Shown: positions 50,824 through 60,404, counted from the first letter of the stretch. The stretch is 64,000 nucleotides of DNA from an uncultured Armatimonadota bacterium (GCA_903904815.1 CAIVDU010000010.1:1-64000), one strand, 5' to 3'. Made by a program: numbers and translations. The notes: a model not told the origin generated them from the sequence alone.

Positions 50824-52653
50824 GTGTGCGGCATAGCTGGTTACGTCGGGGAGCGCAATGCCGTCGACGTCGTTTTCGATGAACTCGTAAAGCTTGAATA
50901 CAGAGGTTATGACAGTGCTGGGGTCGCTTTCATCGAAGGCACTGGAATCAAAGTCCTGAAAAAAGCTGGCCGCCTCAGTGAGTTAGGAAAACTTTTGGGT
51001 GAGACCTCACCGACTTCGAGGAGCGCGATCGCTCACTCCCGGTGGGCAACTCATGGTGGACCAACCGACGTCAACGCGCACCCACATCTGGATGCTTCTG
51101 GAAACCTCTCCCTCATCCACAACGGGATTATCGAGAACTACCTTGACTTGAAGGACGGCCTCCTTCAGCGCGGGCATAAATTTCTCTCCCAAACAGATAC
51201 CGAAGTGGCGGCCCATCTCATTGGAGAGGAATACGAGAAGGGAGGGACCCTCGAAGAAGCATTGATTCGAGCAGCCAAGCAATTGCGTGGCGCCTATTCA
51301 CTCGTTTTGCTTTCGGCAATAGAACCGGAAAAGATTGTGGCGTACCGCAAAACGAGTCCGCTGGTCGTGGGGATCGGTAAGGGTGAGAATCTACTAGCCA
51401 GCGACGTTCCGGCGCTACTTCCCTATACGCGAGAAGTCTTGGTCCTTGAGGACGATACAATGGTCGTCCTCACAAAGGACTCGGTTCGCTACCTGTCGGG
51501 TGACGGACGAGAATTGCCAGTCCGGCCGATCTATATCGAATGGGACGTCGCCCGGGCAGAACGTGGTGGGTACGAGCATTTCATGCGTAAGGAGATCCAC
51601 GAGCAACCAGATGTTGTCCGGCAGTGTCTGGCCGGTCGCATTGACGAGTCTGGGCAAGTTCGTCTGAGCGGAGTATTTTCCGACAACGTCTGGAACGAAA
51701 TCGATCGGGTGAATATCATCGCATGCGGAACGGCCTACCATGCGGGGCTGTTGGGTAAGCATCTCTTCGAAAAACTGCTGAGGCTGCCGACTGACGTTTA
51801 TTTCTCCTCGGAATTTCGCTACGGTGACCCAGTGCTCTCTCCAAAGAGCCTGGCGATCTTCGTTAGCCAGTCAGGCGAGACAGCAGATACCCTTGCGGCG
51901 CTGAAGCTATGTAAGGCGCGAAGGATTCGGACCCTTGGAATTGTTAACGTAGTGGGTTCCAGCATTGCCCGCGAATGCGATAGAACGCTGTTAACTCAGG
52001 CCGGGCCCGAAATTTCGGTCGCGAGTACAAAGGCTTATACGGCACAAGTAATTCTTCTGACGCTTCTTGCCTTGCACATCGCGCAGGTTCAGGAAGCTCC
52101 AGGTCTTCGAATTGCCGATTGGACAGAAGAACTACTAGCCCTCCCGAATCTGATTCAGGAGGCCTTAGCTCATGAGGATCAGGTCATCCAAGTAGCCGAG
52201 CTGATCAAAGACATGCCCCTTTGCTTCTTCCTTGGGCGCGGTCCAGACGCCTCCGTGGCTTATGAAGGCGCATTGAAAATGAAGGAGTTGAGCTACATTC
52301 CGACTGAGGAAAGTCCAGCCGGAGAAATGAAGCACGGCCCATTGGCACTAGTTCAGTCAGGTGTCGTTGCGGTATTTGGAGCTACGGAAATGGCCACGCT
52401 AGATAAGGTGGTGAGCAACATGAAAGAGATTCAGGCTCGTGAGGGAACCGTTGTAGCCATCACATCGGACGAAACCGGGACCGTTCGAAAGGCCGCGGAT
52501 CACACGATTACGATGATGCCTTCACGTCTCGAGTTCCTAAACAGCGTGCTTTCGATCATTCCGATGCAGATGCTGTCTTACCACGTAGCCAGATTGCTCG
52601 GACGCGACATCGATCATCCAAGAAATCTGGCCAAGTCTGTCACGGTTGAGTAG
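50824..52653 (+). CDS. glmS: glutamine-fructose-6-phosphate aminotransferase
   Basis: 609 residues. Initiation at GTG 50824 puts CGIAGYVG directly after Met, as required for the N-terminal nucleophile Cys of the glutaminase domain (1-240: LEYRGYDSAG, HSRWATHG, HNGIIENY). Two SIS isomerase domains follow (CGTAYHAG, SQSGETADTLAAL; SYIPTEESPAGEMKHGPLAL) and the C-terminus ends HPRNLAKSVTVE as usual. It makes glucosamine 6-phosphate for peptidoglycan and exopolysaccharide. No glmS ribozyme is present in its short leader. Confidence 0.98.
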   Translation: MCGIAGYVGERNAVDVVFDELVKLEYRGYDSAGVAFIEGTGIKVLKKAGRLSELGKLLGETSPTSRSAIAHSRWATHGGPTDVNAHPHLDASGNLSLIHNGIIENYLDLKDGLLQRGHKFLSQTDTEVAAHLIGEEYEKGGTLEEALIRAAKQLRGAYSLVLLSAIEPEKIVAYRKTSPLVVGIGKGENLLASDVPALLPYTREVLVLEDDTMVVLTKDSVRYLSGDGRELPVRPIYIEWDVARAERGGYEHFMRKEIHEQPDVVRQCLAGRIDESGQVRLSGVFSDNVWNEIDRVNIIACGTAYHAGLLGKHLFEKLLRLPTDVYFSSEFRYGDPVLSPKSLAIFVSQSGETADTLAALKLCKARRIRTLGIVNVVGSSIARECDRTLLTQAGPEISVASTKAYTAQVILLTLLALHIAQVQEAPGLRIADWTEELLALPNLIQEALAHEDQVIQVAELIKDMPLCFFLGRGPDASVAYEGALKMKELSYIPTEESPAGEMKHGPLALVQSGVVAVFGATEMATLDKVVSNMKEIQAREGTVVAITSDETGTVRKAADHTITMMPSRLEFLNSVLSIIPMQMLSYHVARLLGRDIDHPRNLAKSVTVE

Positions 52654-52765
52654 CACGGCGTACGGGAAAGAGAACCGGACTGAGAGAACCGCCATTTAGT
52701 AGGGTGATCGAATACCTCGTCCGATTGTGATGCCTGCTGATGTCGTCAGTTGCACTCCTGAATCT

Positions 52766-52779
52766 CCCCCCCCCCCCCC
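52766..52779. repeat. run of 14 cytosines
   Basis: A (C)14 tract lies between the convergent ends of glmS and galE. Slippage at such a run is common, and length may vary or be misassembled. It is not in a recognised gene. Confidence 0.85.
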
Positions 52780-52819
52780 GCGTGGCAGCACACAGGCTAG
52801 GGAGAAAAAGCGGAAGTTC

Positions 52820-53794
52820 TCAATTCAATCGTTTCTGATGCCAATTCCAGGCATGCGAAACGATGGTTTCCAGATCAGGATAGCAAGGGCTCCAGCCCCA
52901 GTCGTTTTGGATGGCATCTGAACTTCCAATCAGGACCGCCGGATCTCCAGGGCGCCGACTGGCGTCGTCTGCTGGAACCGGACGTCCCACGACCTTTCCT
53001 ACGACATCGAGCACTTGGCGAACCGAGAAACCCTGACCGTTGCCAAGGTTGTACCTGCGCGAGTCTCCCCCGTCCCGGAGGTGCCTGATAGCGAGTAAGT
53101 GAGCGGCAGCCAAATCATTGACGTGAATGTAGTCGCGCACACAAGTTCCGTCGGAAGTTGGATAATCGGTTCCGAAAACCTTCAGCGCAGCGCGTCGGCC
53201 GGTGGCGGCAAATATTGCAAGCGGAATCAGGTGTTCTTCTGGAGAGTGGTTCTCACCGATCTCGCCACTGGGATCTGCTCCAGATGCGTTGAAGTATCTC
53301 AAACAGACACTCTTGAGTCCGTGGGCGCGGTCAAAGCCTTCCAGCATTCTTTCCACCGCGAGTTTCGTGTCGCCGTATACGCTGGTTGGGCTCTTTGGAT
53401 GTTTTTCGTCGATTGGCACGTAAGTGGGTTCTCCGAAGATGGCCGCCGTGGAACTGAATACGAACTTATTGACGCCCGCTTCTTTCATCGACTCAAGAAG
53501 ATTGAGCACGCCGGCAGTGTTGTTCTTCCAGTACTTTCCTGGCTCCCGCTCACTTTCCCCGACCGAGATAAACGCGGCAAAGTGGATAACCGAGTCAATG
53601 GAAGGGTACTCCGCAAAAATGCGAGCGATGCACTCCCGGTCAGCTAGGTCTCCTCGAATCAGGGTCGATCCATTTACCGCAGCTTCGTGACCCTGCGATA
53701 AGTCATCCAGAACGATGTGAGGCTCTCCCTGCTCCCTAAGAATTCGGACCATGTGCGATCCGATATAACCTGCGCCGCCGATAACGAGAATCAT
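52820..53794 (-). CDS. galE: UDP-glucose 4-epimerase
   Basis: 324 residues of the extended SDR family. GGAGYIGSHM is the NAD-binding motif (6-15), SSTAAIFG holds the catalytic Ser/Thr and SVYGDTK the Tyr and Lys. LRYFNASGADPSGEIGE and RDYIHVNDLAAAHL are GalE hallmarks. It interconverts UDP-glucose and UDP-galactose, and may feed the polysaccharide cluster that follows. TGGTACGCT, an extended -10, lies 7 nt before ATG 53794. Confidence 0.96.
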   Translation of the reverse strand: MILVIGGAGYIGSHMVRILREQGEPHIVLDDLSQGHEAAVNGSTLIRGDLADRECIARIFAEYPSIDSVIHFAAFISVGESEREPGKYWKNNTAGVLNLLESMKEAGVNKFVFSSTAAIFGEPTYVPIDEKHPKSPTSVYGDTKLAVERMLEGFDRAHGLKSVCLRYFNASGADPSGEIGENHSPEEHLIPLAIFAATGRRAALKVFGTDYPTSDGTCVRDYIHVNDLAAAHLLAIRHLRDGGDSRRYNLGNGQGFSVRQVLDVVGKVVGRPVPADDASRRPGDPAVLIGSSDAIQNDWGWSPCYPDLETIVSHAWNWHQKRLN

Positions 53795-53801
53795 GGACTC
53801 G

Positions 53802-53807
53802 AGCGTA
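53802..53807 (-). promoter_or_regulatory. -10 box of leaderless galE
   Basis: On the minus strand TGG-TACGCT lies 7 nt before ATG 53794; TTTCTG sits 17 nt further upstream as a possible -35. No Shine-Dalgarno is seen. Confidence 0.55.
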
Positions 53808-53836
53808 CCAGAACCGGTTTGAAGCAGAAAGATCGC

Positions 53837-54208
53837 TTAAACCGAGGACTCTTCCACAATTACACGACTGGCCCATCTTTCTATCAAGTACAGGATAGCT
53901 AGGCCGACTGAGATAGTTGGGGCCAGCGACCAGTGCGCGATAGTTACGTACCTTCCTCTGAGTGAAAGCCTGTAAATATATCCGGTTCCGGGATTGATGA
54001 CGTCATAGAAGTAGGGCAAAGCCATGATCAGAGCTAGACCGACAAGCCCGTATCCAACAAACCTAATCCTCGTGAGGTAGCCATCCTTAATGCTCTTTCC
54101 AATCGAGAATCCAAAAAAGATGATTCCGATCAAGAAGATGATTCCCGGAACTAGAACAACGTCTATCGTTGAGTTAGTGACGATCTGCTGTGGATCAGAT
54201 GAACCCAT
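53837..54208 (-). CDS. small membrane protein of unknown function
   Basis: 123 residues with three probable membrane helices (about 17-37, 50-70, 90-110) and a polar loop containing YRLSLRGRY. No family was recognised. It lies between galE and the initiating sugar-phosphate transferase on the same strand, so it may belong to the polysaccharide cluster. Confidence 0.6.
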   Translation of the reverse strand: MGSSDPQQIVTNSTIDVVLVPGIIFLIGIIFFGFSIGKSIKDGYLTRIRFVGYGLVGLALIMALPYFYDVINPGTGYIYRLSLRGRYVTIAHWSLAPTISVGLAILYLIERWASRVIVEESSV

Positions 54209-54281
54209 AAGTAAAATCTAGTGCAGCTCTTGTTTTTGAACCTGTATTAGGTCACGCTCAACAATGCCTCGAGTCGAGATT

Positions 54282-54989
54282 TTAGTGTGCGCCTTTCCGT
54301 TGAAGCACTGTCACAATCGTCTTGATGAGGATCAGTAAGTCGTATCGCAAACCTGCATTGAGATAATACTGCTTATCGAGAGCTACTCGCTCTTCGTAGG
54401 TGGTAAGACTTCGCCCGCTACATTGCCACAATCCTGCACAGCCAGGCTTCATGGCCAGATAGTAGTCCTTATCGTCGCCGTACTGAGCGATCTCGGCCTC
54501 CACGATTGGCCGCGGGCCCACGAGACTCATATTGCCCGCGAAAACGTTAAGGAGTTGGGGGAGCTCATCCAAGGAGGAAGCTCTCAAGAATTTCCCGGCC
54601 CGGAGGATCCGGGGATCATTTTCAATTTTGAACGTTCGTTTGTACTCCTCCATCAGTTCCGGCCGATTTCGAAGGATCTCCTCAGCATTCTTCACCATAG
54701 TTCGGAACTTGTAGATGTAGAAAACCTTTCCGTGGACCCCGATCCGACGTTGCCGGAATATTATCGGCGATCCATCTTGAGCGATGACCGTGAGGCTAAT
54801 GACCACGAAAACGGGGAAAAACAATACGAGTGCTAACCCCGACAACACAATGTCAAGGATTCTTTTTGCAAATTGGAATCCCCTTCTGGGATATCTTCCG
54901 GTTTGCAACACTACGGGTGCCGCCGCCAGTTCCTGAGAATTTTCGTTGAGCAAGGTGGGATGAAGCAACTCTACATTTTCATTTTGCAA
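54282..54989 (-). CDS. initiating sugar-phosphate transferase (WcaJ/ExoY type)
   Basis: 235 residues of the monotopic phosphoglycosyltransferase family. A membrane-inserting helix (about 42-65, RILDIVLSGLALVLFFP) precedes FRQRRIGVHG, FYIYKFRTM, SLDELPQLLNVFAGNMSLVGPRP and the C-terminal KPGCAGLWQCSGR. It places the first sugar phosphate from a UDP-sugar onto undecaprenyl phosphate. GalE and GlmS nearby could supply donors. The gene has its own TATAAT promoter and a GGAG ribosome site. Confidence 0.95.
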   Translation of the reverse strand: MQNENVELLHPTLLNENSQELAAAPVVLQTGRYPRRGFQFAKRILDIVLSGLALVLFFPVFVVISLTVIAQDGSPIIFRQRRIGVHGKVFYIYKFRTMVKNAEEILRNRPELMEEYKRTFKIENDPRILRAGKFLRASSLDELPQLLNVFAGNMSLVGPRPIVEAEIAQYGDDKDYYLAMKPGCAGLWQCSGRSLTTYEERVALDKQYYLNAGLRYDLLILIKTIVTVLQRKGAH

Positions 54990-55041
54990 TTCGGTCTCTC
55001 CTCAGAGGGCAAATCCGCAAATGGGTGAATTTGAATATCCC

Positions 55042-55047
55042 ATTATA
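55042..55047 (-). promoter_or_regulatory. -10 box of the sugar-phosphate transferase gene
   Basis: TATAAT on the minus strand, 53 nt before ATG 54989. Unlike several neighbours the transcript would have a normal leader with GAGGAG. Confidence 0.5.
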
Positions 55048-55288
55048 AAGTGAACGGTCCGAACTTTGTGTGACATTTGATGAACCCTTAAAATCCCAAC
55101 GTGTAAGAATTCTGTTGGGTGGGTGATTGATCGGTCCGATGGAATGTCGGTTCTCATGAACCAGTGGAGAGATTCTGTCTATACTCATTGACGAGCGCTC
55201 CTGGGCCGATTTCGGCTTGCTTTGACATGGCTTCGCTCCACTGGCAGATGTGTCTCGAGAAGCGAGTGCCCGGCGACCAGATCAACCT

Positions 55289-56641
55289 ATGGATACCGTC
55301 CCTCCCAATTTGCCTTCGTCTTCCGGCGCCTCGCCTGTGAAGGGATTGTCGCTAAGAAGAAACATTTCTTGGACCTTCTTGGGAAACGTTGTGTATGCCG
55401 GTTCGAATTTTTTGACGTTAGCGGTTTTGGCGAAGCTAGGTAGCAAGGCAATGGTTGGGGAGTATTCGCTAGGCGTTGCAATCACTATTCCCGTCATCAA
55501 CTTTTGTCAGCTCAATCTGCGCAGCATTCAAAGCACGGATGTTCGAGGAGAGTTCTCCTTTGGAGACTATCTCGGCCTGAGGCTATTGATGACGTTGCTC
55601 AGCATCGCTGTGGTAGCCGGGCTGTGTCTCACCTCATCTAACTCGACCGAGCAAAACCTTGTTACCGCGCTGGTAATGGTTGGAAGTGTCTTCGATCTGC
55701 TGCTGGGGGACGTTCTCTATGGCCACTTCCAACTCCATGAGCGTATGACGCGAATTGCACTGAGTCGAACATTGAAGGGAGTGGTGTCACTCATCGCACT
55801 AATTGTGGTGATGAAGGCGACCCACAACGTTGTCTTCGGAGCCATCTCAATCGCGGTGAGCTACGGGTTTGTTTACGTTTTATATGATCTGCCGGGAATC
55901 GCACATGCGAGTCGAGACTTTGAATTTTCTCTCGCACCGCATTTTGATTTGCATCGTTTGAAACGTCTCGCGATTCAGGCAATTCCGATGGGAATAACGA
56001 TGATGTTGGCAGTCTTGAGTCTCAATCTGCCTCGATATGACTTAGAATCGCGTTTTGGTCCGGCGGTGCTTGGGATGTTCAGCGCCATGGCGGGACTTAT
56101 CGGCGCCGGGAGATCGGTTGCGGATGCGGTCTCATTTTCCGCAAGTTCGAGGTTGGCCCGCTTACACGCCAGCGGCGACCGAAAGCGCTATTTGGCTTTG
56201 GTAATTAAGCTTGCCTTAGTAAATGGATCAGTTGGCCTTGCTAGTTTGCTCATAGCCTTGACGTTAGGGCGGCCATTACTGGCAGCGATTTTTCGCCCAG
56301 AATACGGCAGAAACCTCACTGCCTTTGTAATTATTGTTGCGGCTGGGTCCCTCACCTACGTCGCCGCACTCTTGGGTGTTGCGATTACATCTGCCCGCCA
56401 GTTTAAGGTTCAAGTTTGGTGGCTGCTCGCAGTTGTTGTGACCGGGTATGTTGCATCGAAGTTGTTGGTACCAACGGGCGGGCTCACCGGAGCGGCCCTG
56501 GCCTTGTTAGCCATTTGTTCCGTTCAGATGCTCATCGGAGTTGCATTGCTCATTGGAATTTTGGCAAAGATGCCGAGAATTACTCTAACTGATGCCGCCT
56601 CGGGAGTCGTCAAGATTGATTCTGTGTCTGCGGAGTCGTGA
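55289..56641 (+). CDS. Wzx-like polysaccharide flippase
   Basis: 450 residues with about twelve to fourteen membrane helices and the MATE/PST exporter pattern; the first helix is WTFLGNVVYAGSNFLTLAVL. Flippases of this type move undecaprenyl-linked repeat units across the inner membrane. TTGACA (55222-55227), 17 nt from CAGATG, would give a start near 55257, favouring ATG 55289 over GTG 55250. It is divergent from the initiating transferase gene and starts the export part of the cluster. Confidence 0.88.
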   Translation: MDTVPPNLPSSSGASPVKGLSLRRNISWTFLGNVVYAGSNFLTLAVLAKLGSKAMVGEYSLGVAITIPVINFCQLNLRSIQSTDVRGEFSFGDYLGLRLLMTLLSIAVVAGLCLTSSNSTEQNLVTALVMVGSVFDLLLGDVLYGHFQLHERMTRIALSRTLKGVVSLIALIVVMKATHNVVFGAISIAVSYGFVYVLYDLPGIAHASRDFEFSLAPHFDLHRLKRLAIQAIPMGITMMLAVLSLNLPRYDLESRFGPAVLGMFSAMAGLIGAGRSVADAVSFSASSRLARLHASGDRKRYLALVIKLALVNGSVGLASLLIALTLGRPLLAAIFRPEYGRNLTAFVIIVAAGSLTYVAALLGVAITSARQFKVQVWWLLAVVVTGYVASKLLVPTGGLTGAALALLAICSVQMLIGVALLIGILAKMPRITLTDAASGVVKIDSVSAES

Positions 56642-56726
56642 CGGTCGTTAACAACGTCATTATTTAATGGGTCCAGAATTCGATTGGTCGAGTTTGGACT
56701 GTCAGACAGAACGAAGCGGTTTGGGT

Positions 56727-56732
56727 TATACT
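56727..56732 (+). promoter_or_regulatory. TATACT -10 box of a leaderless small ORF
   Basis: TATACT lies 7 nt before ATG 56740. CAGACA, 18 nt upstream, is a possible -35. The same box may serve the whole downstream polysaccharide gene. Confidence 0.5.
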
Positions 56733-56739
56733 CGCCGCA

Positions 56740-56844
56740 ATGAAGATTGAGGGCTTGCCGTCATGTGCGCCCGCCAATCTTCGGTTATGGCGTTGCGAGT
56801 TAGGTGTCCTTCAATGGGCGATCAGGGCACTTAAAGCCGGCTAG
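56740..56844 (+). CDS. candidate leaderless 34-residue ORF upstream of the co-polymerase
   Basis: ATG at 56740 opens 34 codons (MKIEGLPSCAPANLRLWR, then CELGVLQWAIRALKAG) ending at TAG 56844, 7 nt after a TATACT -10 box. It closes 36 nt before the wzc-like ATG. It could be a leader peptide whose translation affects the downstream gene, or a short protein. Only promoter spacing and open frame support it. Confidence 0.4.
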   Translation: MKIEGLPSCAPANLRLWRCELGVLQWAIRALKAG

Positions 56845-56879
56845 ATCTGTTGTCCAAAACACGAGAATCGTTTGAACAC

Positions 56880-58991
56880 ATGAAAACACTTCCTTCACAG
56901 GTTTACCCACCACAGGCCGAAGCAGTTGCTAGAGAACTGACTTTTCGGGAGTTGTTGGCGCGAATTTCGCGCAGGAGGTGGTCAGTAATCATCACCATGC
57001 TCACCTGTTTGCTTGTTTGCGTGGTGGTTTCTCTGATTCTTGAACCACGGTTTCGTTCCGAAATCGAGGTCGTCGTTCAGGGGCGATCGCTTAATGCACC
57101 GAGCATGTCTGTTGACCCCCTAGACCAAGTCTCAATGCCAAGCACAGACCAGGATGTTCTGACCCAGATCGAAGTCCTACAGAGCTACGAGGTTATTTCC
57201 AAGGCGTTCGAACAGGAGCACGTGTTCCTTCCGCCTCCTGGATCCGAAGTTGCTGGCCCTACAGTCGACGTAAAGCCCGTTGGAGCCACGAACGCCATTG
57301 TGATCGATGTGACCACGAACGATCCTGACGCGTCGGTTAAGGTTGCCAAGGCGATTCCGCAGGTTTACTTAGAATATGTCCGAGCGCAGCGATTTGCCCA
57401 GATTGAGAATCTGACTCATTACTTGGACCAACAGTTGTCAAAGCTGGCCGAAAAGGTGAAGGCGGATGACGCGGCAATTCGCGCCATGCGACTAAAGCAT
57501 GGACTACCGGCGAATGACGATGAACCCATCGAGCGTGCTCAACGATACAGCCACGCTCAAGACGAAGCGCGTCAGGCTAAGGACCTTTATGATGCAGCGG
57601 AAAAGAAGTTGTCCCAACTCCTTATTGAGAGAACAAAACTCACCGAGCAACTTAAATCATCGAGCTCGCAAGTCAATGTTCAGGAAATCGAGCAGCAGAA
57701 GCTTCAAATTGCGACCCTAGAAGCTCAGCGGGACTCCCTGCTTGTTCAATACACTCCCAACTCGCCCGAAGTGAAAGCGGTAGTCGCTCAGATCAATCGC
57801 CAAAAGGCACATTTGGCCGCGATTCCGAAAGTCTTGGACACAAGTTCAGTCGTTCGAAACCCACAACTCCTGGACATTGACACCAAGATCGCCGATGCCC
57901 GAGCTGGCCGAGAAGCCGGAAAAGCGCAGCTTGCTGCCACTCTTGACTACGAGCGCGAAGCAAAAGCAAGTCTGGATGATTTGAGCAAAGTTCAGCCGGA
58001 GATCGTAACGCTTCAGCACCAGCTTGATCTCGATCGACAGTCGATGCTGATGACACAGAACTCGCTCAATGACGTTGCAATTCGTCGGGACTCCGTGAAA
58101 GATGCCGTTTCGGTCGTGTCCGCCGCTTCCGAGCCCAAGCAAGTCCGGCCAAGGTGGGTGCTGTACACAGCTCTTTCGCTCGTACTTGGGTTCTTGCTCT
58201 CGTTGGGTGTGGTTTCCGTCCGAGAGAGCATGGATGATCGGATCACCAGTACCGGAAAGGCGTTTGAGGTGGCTGGTTTGCCTGCAATCACCTTCTTGCC
58301 CAAGCTCCCAGGTCGGCGAGGGAAGAAGCGTGCCACTCCCAGTCCTGTTGGGATCAGCGCTTTGCCTGAGCAATCGCTGAGTAGATATCGCATGCTCCGA
58401 TATAACATTCAAATTGCGACCGAGCCCGACGACACGAAGTCGATCGTGATTGCAAGTTCGACGCGTGGAGAAGGAAGAAGCACGGCGGCTCTAAACTTGG
58501 CCTTGTCTATTGCCCAGGATGAAAAGACCGTTATTTTGGTGGATGCAGACGTTCTCAAACCTTCGCTTGCGAATCGGCTAGGTCTCACACCCGGTCCAGG
58601 CCTTACCGACGTTGTTGCGGGGACTGAGGCGCTTGAAGACGTGATCCGAGACACAAGCATCCCCGGACTCAAATTCGTGGGCGCTGGCACGATATTGTCA
58701 AAGGCAGCTGAAATGTTGCAAACCGACAAGGTCAAGGAAGTTCATTCTAAACTTCGCGAGATGGCTGACTTTGTTGTTTTCGATACGCCACCGGCTCTTA
58801 GCTCGGTCGACGCTGCAATCATCTCGTCAGTAGCAGATGCCGCCGTCTATCTTGCCAAGCTAGACGTTACGCCCACTCAAAGTCTTCGGCGCGGCACCAG
58901 TCTGCTTCGTGCGGCGCACGCCCGGCTAGTTGGAATCGTTTTTAGCGATGCTCGCGGCGAAGTCGATCCGACCCTTGACATGTTCAACTAG
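56880..58991 (+). CDS. Wzc-like co-polymerase with degenerate BY-kinase domain
   Basis: 703 residues from ATG 56880 (TTG 56850 possible). A Wzz domain has membrane helices near 41-60 and about 435-455, with a long coiled-coil (about 180-400; QLSKLAEKVKADDAAIR). The C-terminal ATPase-like domain has Walker A GEGRST in place of GEGKST, so R533 replaces the essential Lys; VILVDADVLKP is Walker A' and FVVFDTPP is Walker B. No C-terminal tyrosine cluster is present (ends DPTLDMFN). Kinase activity is therefore doubtful. It should set chain length and guide export of the polymer. Confidence 0.9.
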   Translation: MKTLPSQVYPPQAEAVARELTFRELLARISRRRWSVIITMLTCLLVCVVVSLILEPRFRSEIEVVVQGRSLNAPSMSVDPLDQVSMPSTDQDVLTQIEVLQSYEVISKAFEQEHVFLPPPGSEVAGPTVDVKPVGATNAIVIDVTTNDPDASVKVAKAIPQVYLEYVRAQRFAQIENLTHYLDQQLSKLAEKVKADDAAIRAMRLKHGLPANDDEPIERAQRYSHAQDEARQAKDLYDAAEKKLSQLLIERTKLTEQLKSSSSQVNVQEIEQQKLQIATLEAQRDSLLVQYTPNSPEVKAVVAQINRQKAHLAAIPKVLDTSSVVRNPQLLDIDTKIADARAGREAGKAQLAATLDYEREAKASLDDLSKVQPEIVTLQHQLDLDRQSMLMTQNSLNDVAIRRDSVKDAVSVVSAASEPKQVRPRWVLYTALSLVLGFLLSLGVVSVRESMDDRITSTGKAFEVAGLPAITFLPKLPGRRGKKRATPSPVGISALPEQSLSRYRMLRYNIQIATEPDDTKSIVIASSTRGEGRSTAALNLALSIAQDEKTVILVDADVLKPSLANRLGLTPGPGLTDVVAGTEALEDVIRDTSIPGLKFVGAGTILSKAAEMLQTDKVKEVHSKLREMADFVVFDTPPALSSVDAAIISSVADAAVYLAKLDVTPTQSLRRGTSLLRAAHARLVGIVFSDARGEVDPTLDMFN

Positions 58992-59045
58992 GATGTATCT
59001 CCAGACGGAGGATCCTTATTCTCGCTACGTAACGGCTGAAGAAGA

Positions 59046-60404
59046 ATGATACGCACCGCTCTTGACCATCGTGTACCTGTCTTCTTCAGCCGGAGGCCTG
59101 GGGAGCCGGCGGTACACGTATTGTGGGCTATGTGCCTGTTTTTGTTCTCAGTGCCGTTCGAGAGCATTCGACTAGATCAGTCTGGAGTCCTGTCAGTTAG
59201 TCGAGTAGCTGGATACCTCTTTTTTGCCGCAGCATTAACGTCTCCCAGATTGTGCTTTCGCCGTCCTTCACTGCCGATTTGGTGCCTTGTTGGGTACTTC
59301 TACATATTAGTGGCATCGGTGCTGCAGGTATCGCCGGGATTTCGAGATGACGCGTTTGTCCGTTTGACTGTAATTATCCAGGTCACCGTCGCAACGTGGA
59401 TCATCTCCAACCTCATGCAATATCAGCGGTTTTTTACGTCCGCAATGTGGGCGTTGGGTATAGGCTCGTTCGGGTTGTCCTTGTTGCCTCACCTTGGCTT
59501 TGGAGGTTTGCTGGCCGCTGGTTCCGACGAGCGAGTCGTCGCTAGTGGCTTCGACCCCAATGTCTTTGGTTCATCGATGGTCCTGGGATGTGTTGCGATG
59601 GTCAGTGCGACTCAGGGGCGCGGTAGGGTGTGGTGGCATTCCGTCATTGCTTGGGTGCTCACCCTGGCGACTGCCTACATGATTGTTAAGTCAGGTTCCC
59701 GTGGTGCATTGCTGAGCCTTGTGTTTGGCGTGAGTTTGACCGCCCTTGCTAAAGATAGCGCGATGCGGACGCTGGTACGCGTCAGTATCGTAGTAGCGGC
59801 GATCTTAGGCGTCGTCATCCTGGTGCTGGAGTCTGAATCGATGCGCACGCGCTTTGAGAGGACGCTCCAGTCTGGTGATCTTGCCGGTCGTCAATACCTA
59901 TTCATTCAGTCGTTCGAGATGTTTAAGGAAAGGCCAATCCTTGGGTGGGGGCCAATTCAAAACCAGGTTGAGCTACTTCCGCGAGCTGGGATGTACTACC
60001 CTGCTACCTTGCTTTACCATTCTGAGGAAATCGAAACTCACAATCTTGCCTTGGGACTGCTTACCGAAACTGGGTTGCTTGGAACTATTCCTTTTGCACT
60101 TGCGATTTGGTTCGGTTTTGCCGGTGGTTGGCGAGTGAGATCTAGTTATATGGGGATTGCCCCTCTTTGCGTTCTAGCTTGTTCTCTCACTTACAACATG
60201 ACGTTCAACGGTCTAAACCGGAAAATCACTTGGATTCCAATTGCGATCGGGGCTGGAGCTTATGGAGCTTCTTCGAAGCGCCGCAAGCGGGTCGAAACTC
60301 CGTGGAATACACTCTCGAATGGTGGAGAATATACGAAAATCGAGCGTGAGCATGCTATGCCGAGTTTGCCCGATTCAGACTCTTTGGGGACGTCTTCCGT
60401 TTGA
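59046..60404 (+). CDS. O-antigen ligase/Wzy-like polymerase
   Basis: 452 residues with about eleven membrane helices. The large loop contains GSRGALLSL and, near 295-350, the Wzy_C-type features GRQYLFIQSFEMFKERPILGWG, then EETHNL-like EIETHNLALGLLTETG with the conserved His. It joins or polymerises lipid-linked repeat units at the outer face of the membrane. Whether it is polymerase or ligase cannot be told from sequence. Confidence 0.86.
   Translation: MIRTALDHRVPVFFSRRPGEPAVHVLWAMCLFLFSVPFESIRLDQSGVLSVSRVAGYLFFAAALTSPRLCFRRPSLPIWCLVGYFYILVASVLQVSPGFRDDAFVRLTVIIQVTVATWIISNLMQYQRFFTSAMWALGIGSFGLSLLPHLGFGGLLAAGSDERVVASGFDPNVFGSSMVLGCVAMVSATQGRGRVWWHSVIAWVLTLATAYMIVKSGSRGALLSLVFGVSLTALAKDSAMRTLVRVSIVVAAILGVVILVLESESMRTRFERTLQSGDLAGRQYLFIQSFEMFKERPILGWGPIQNQVELLPRAGMYYPATLLYHSEEIETHNLALGLLTETGLLGTIPFALAIWFGFAGGWRVRSSYMGIAPLCVLACSLTYNMTFNGLNRKITWIPIAIGAGAYGASSKRRKRVETPWNTLSNGGEYTKIEREHAMPSLPDSDSLGTSSV

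Noticed and set aside
50700-50824. glmS ribozyme in the glmS leader
   Set aside because: Only a promoter fits, and the transcript appears leaderless. No ribozyme core was seen.
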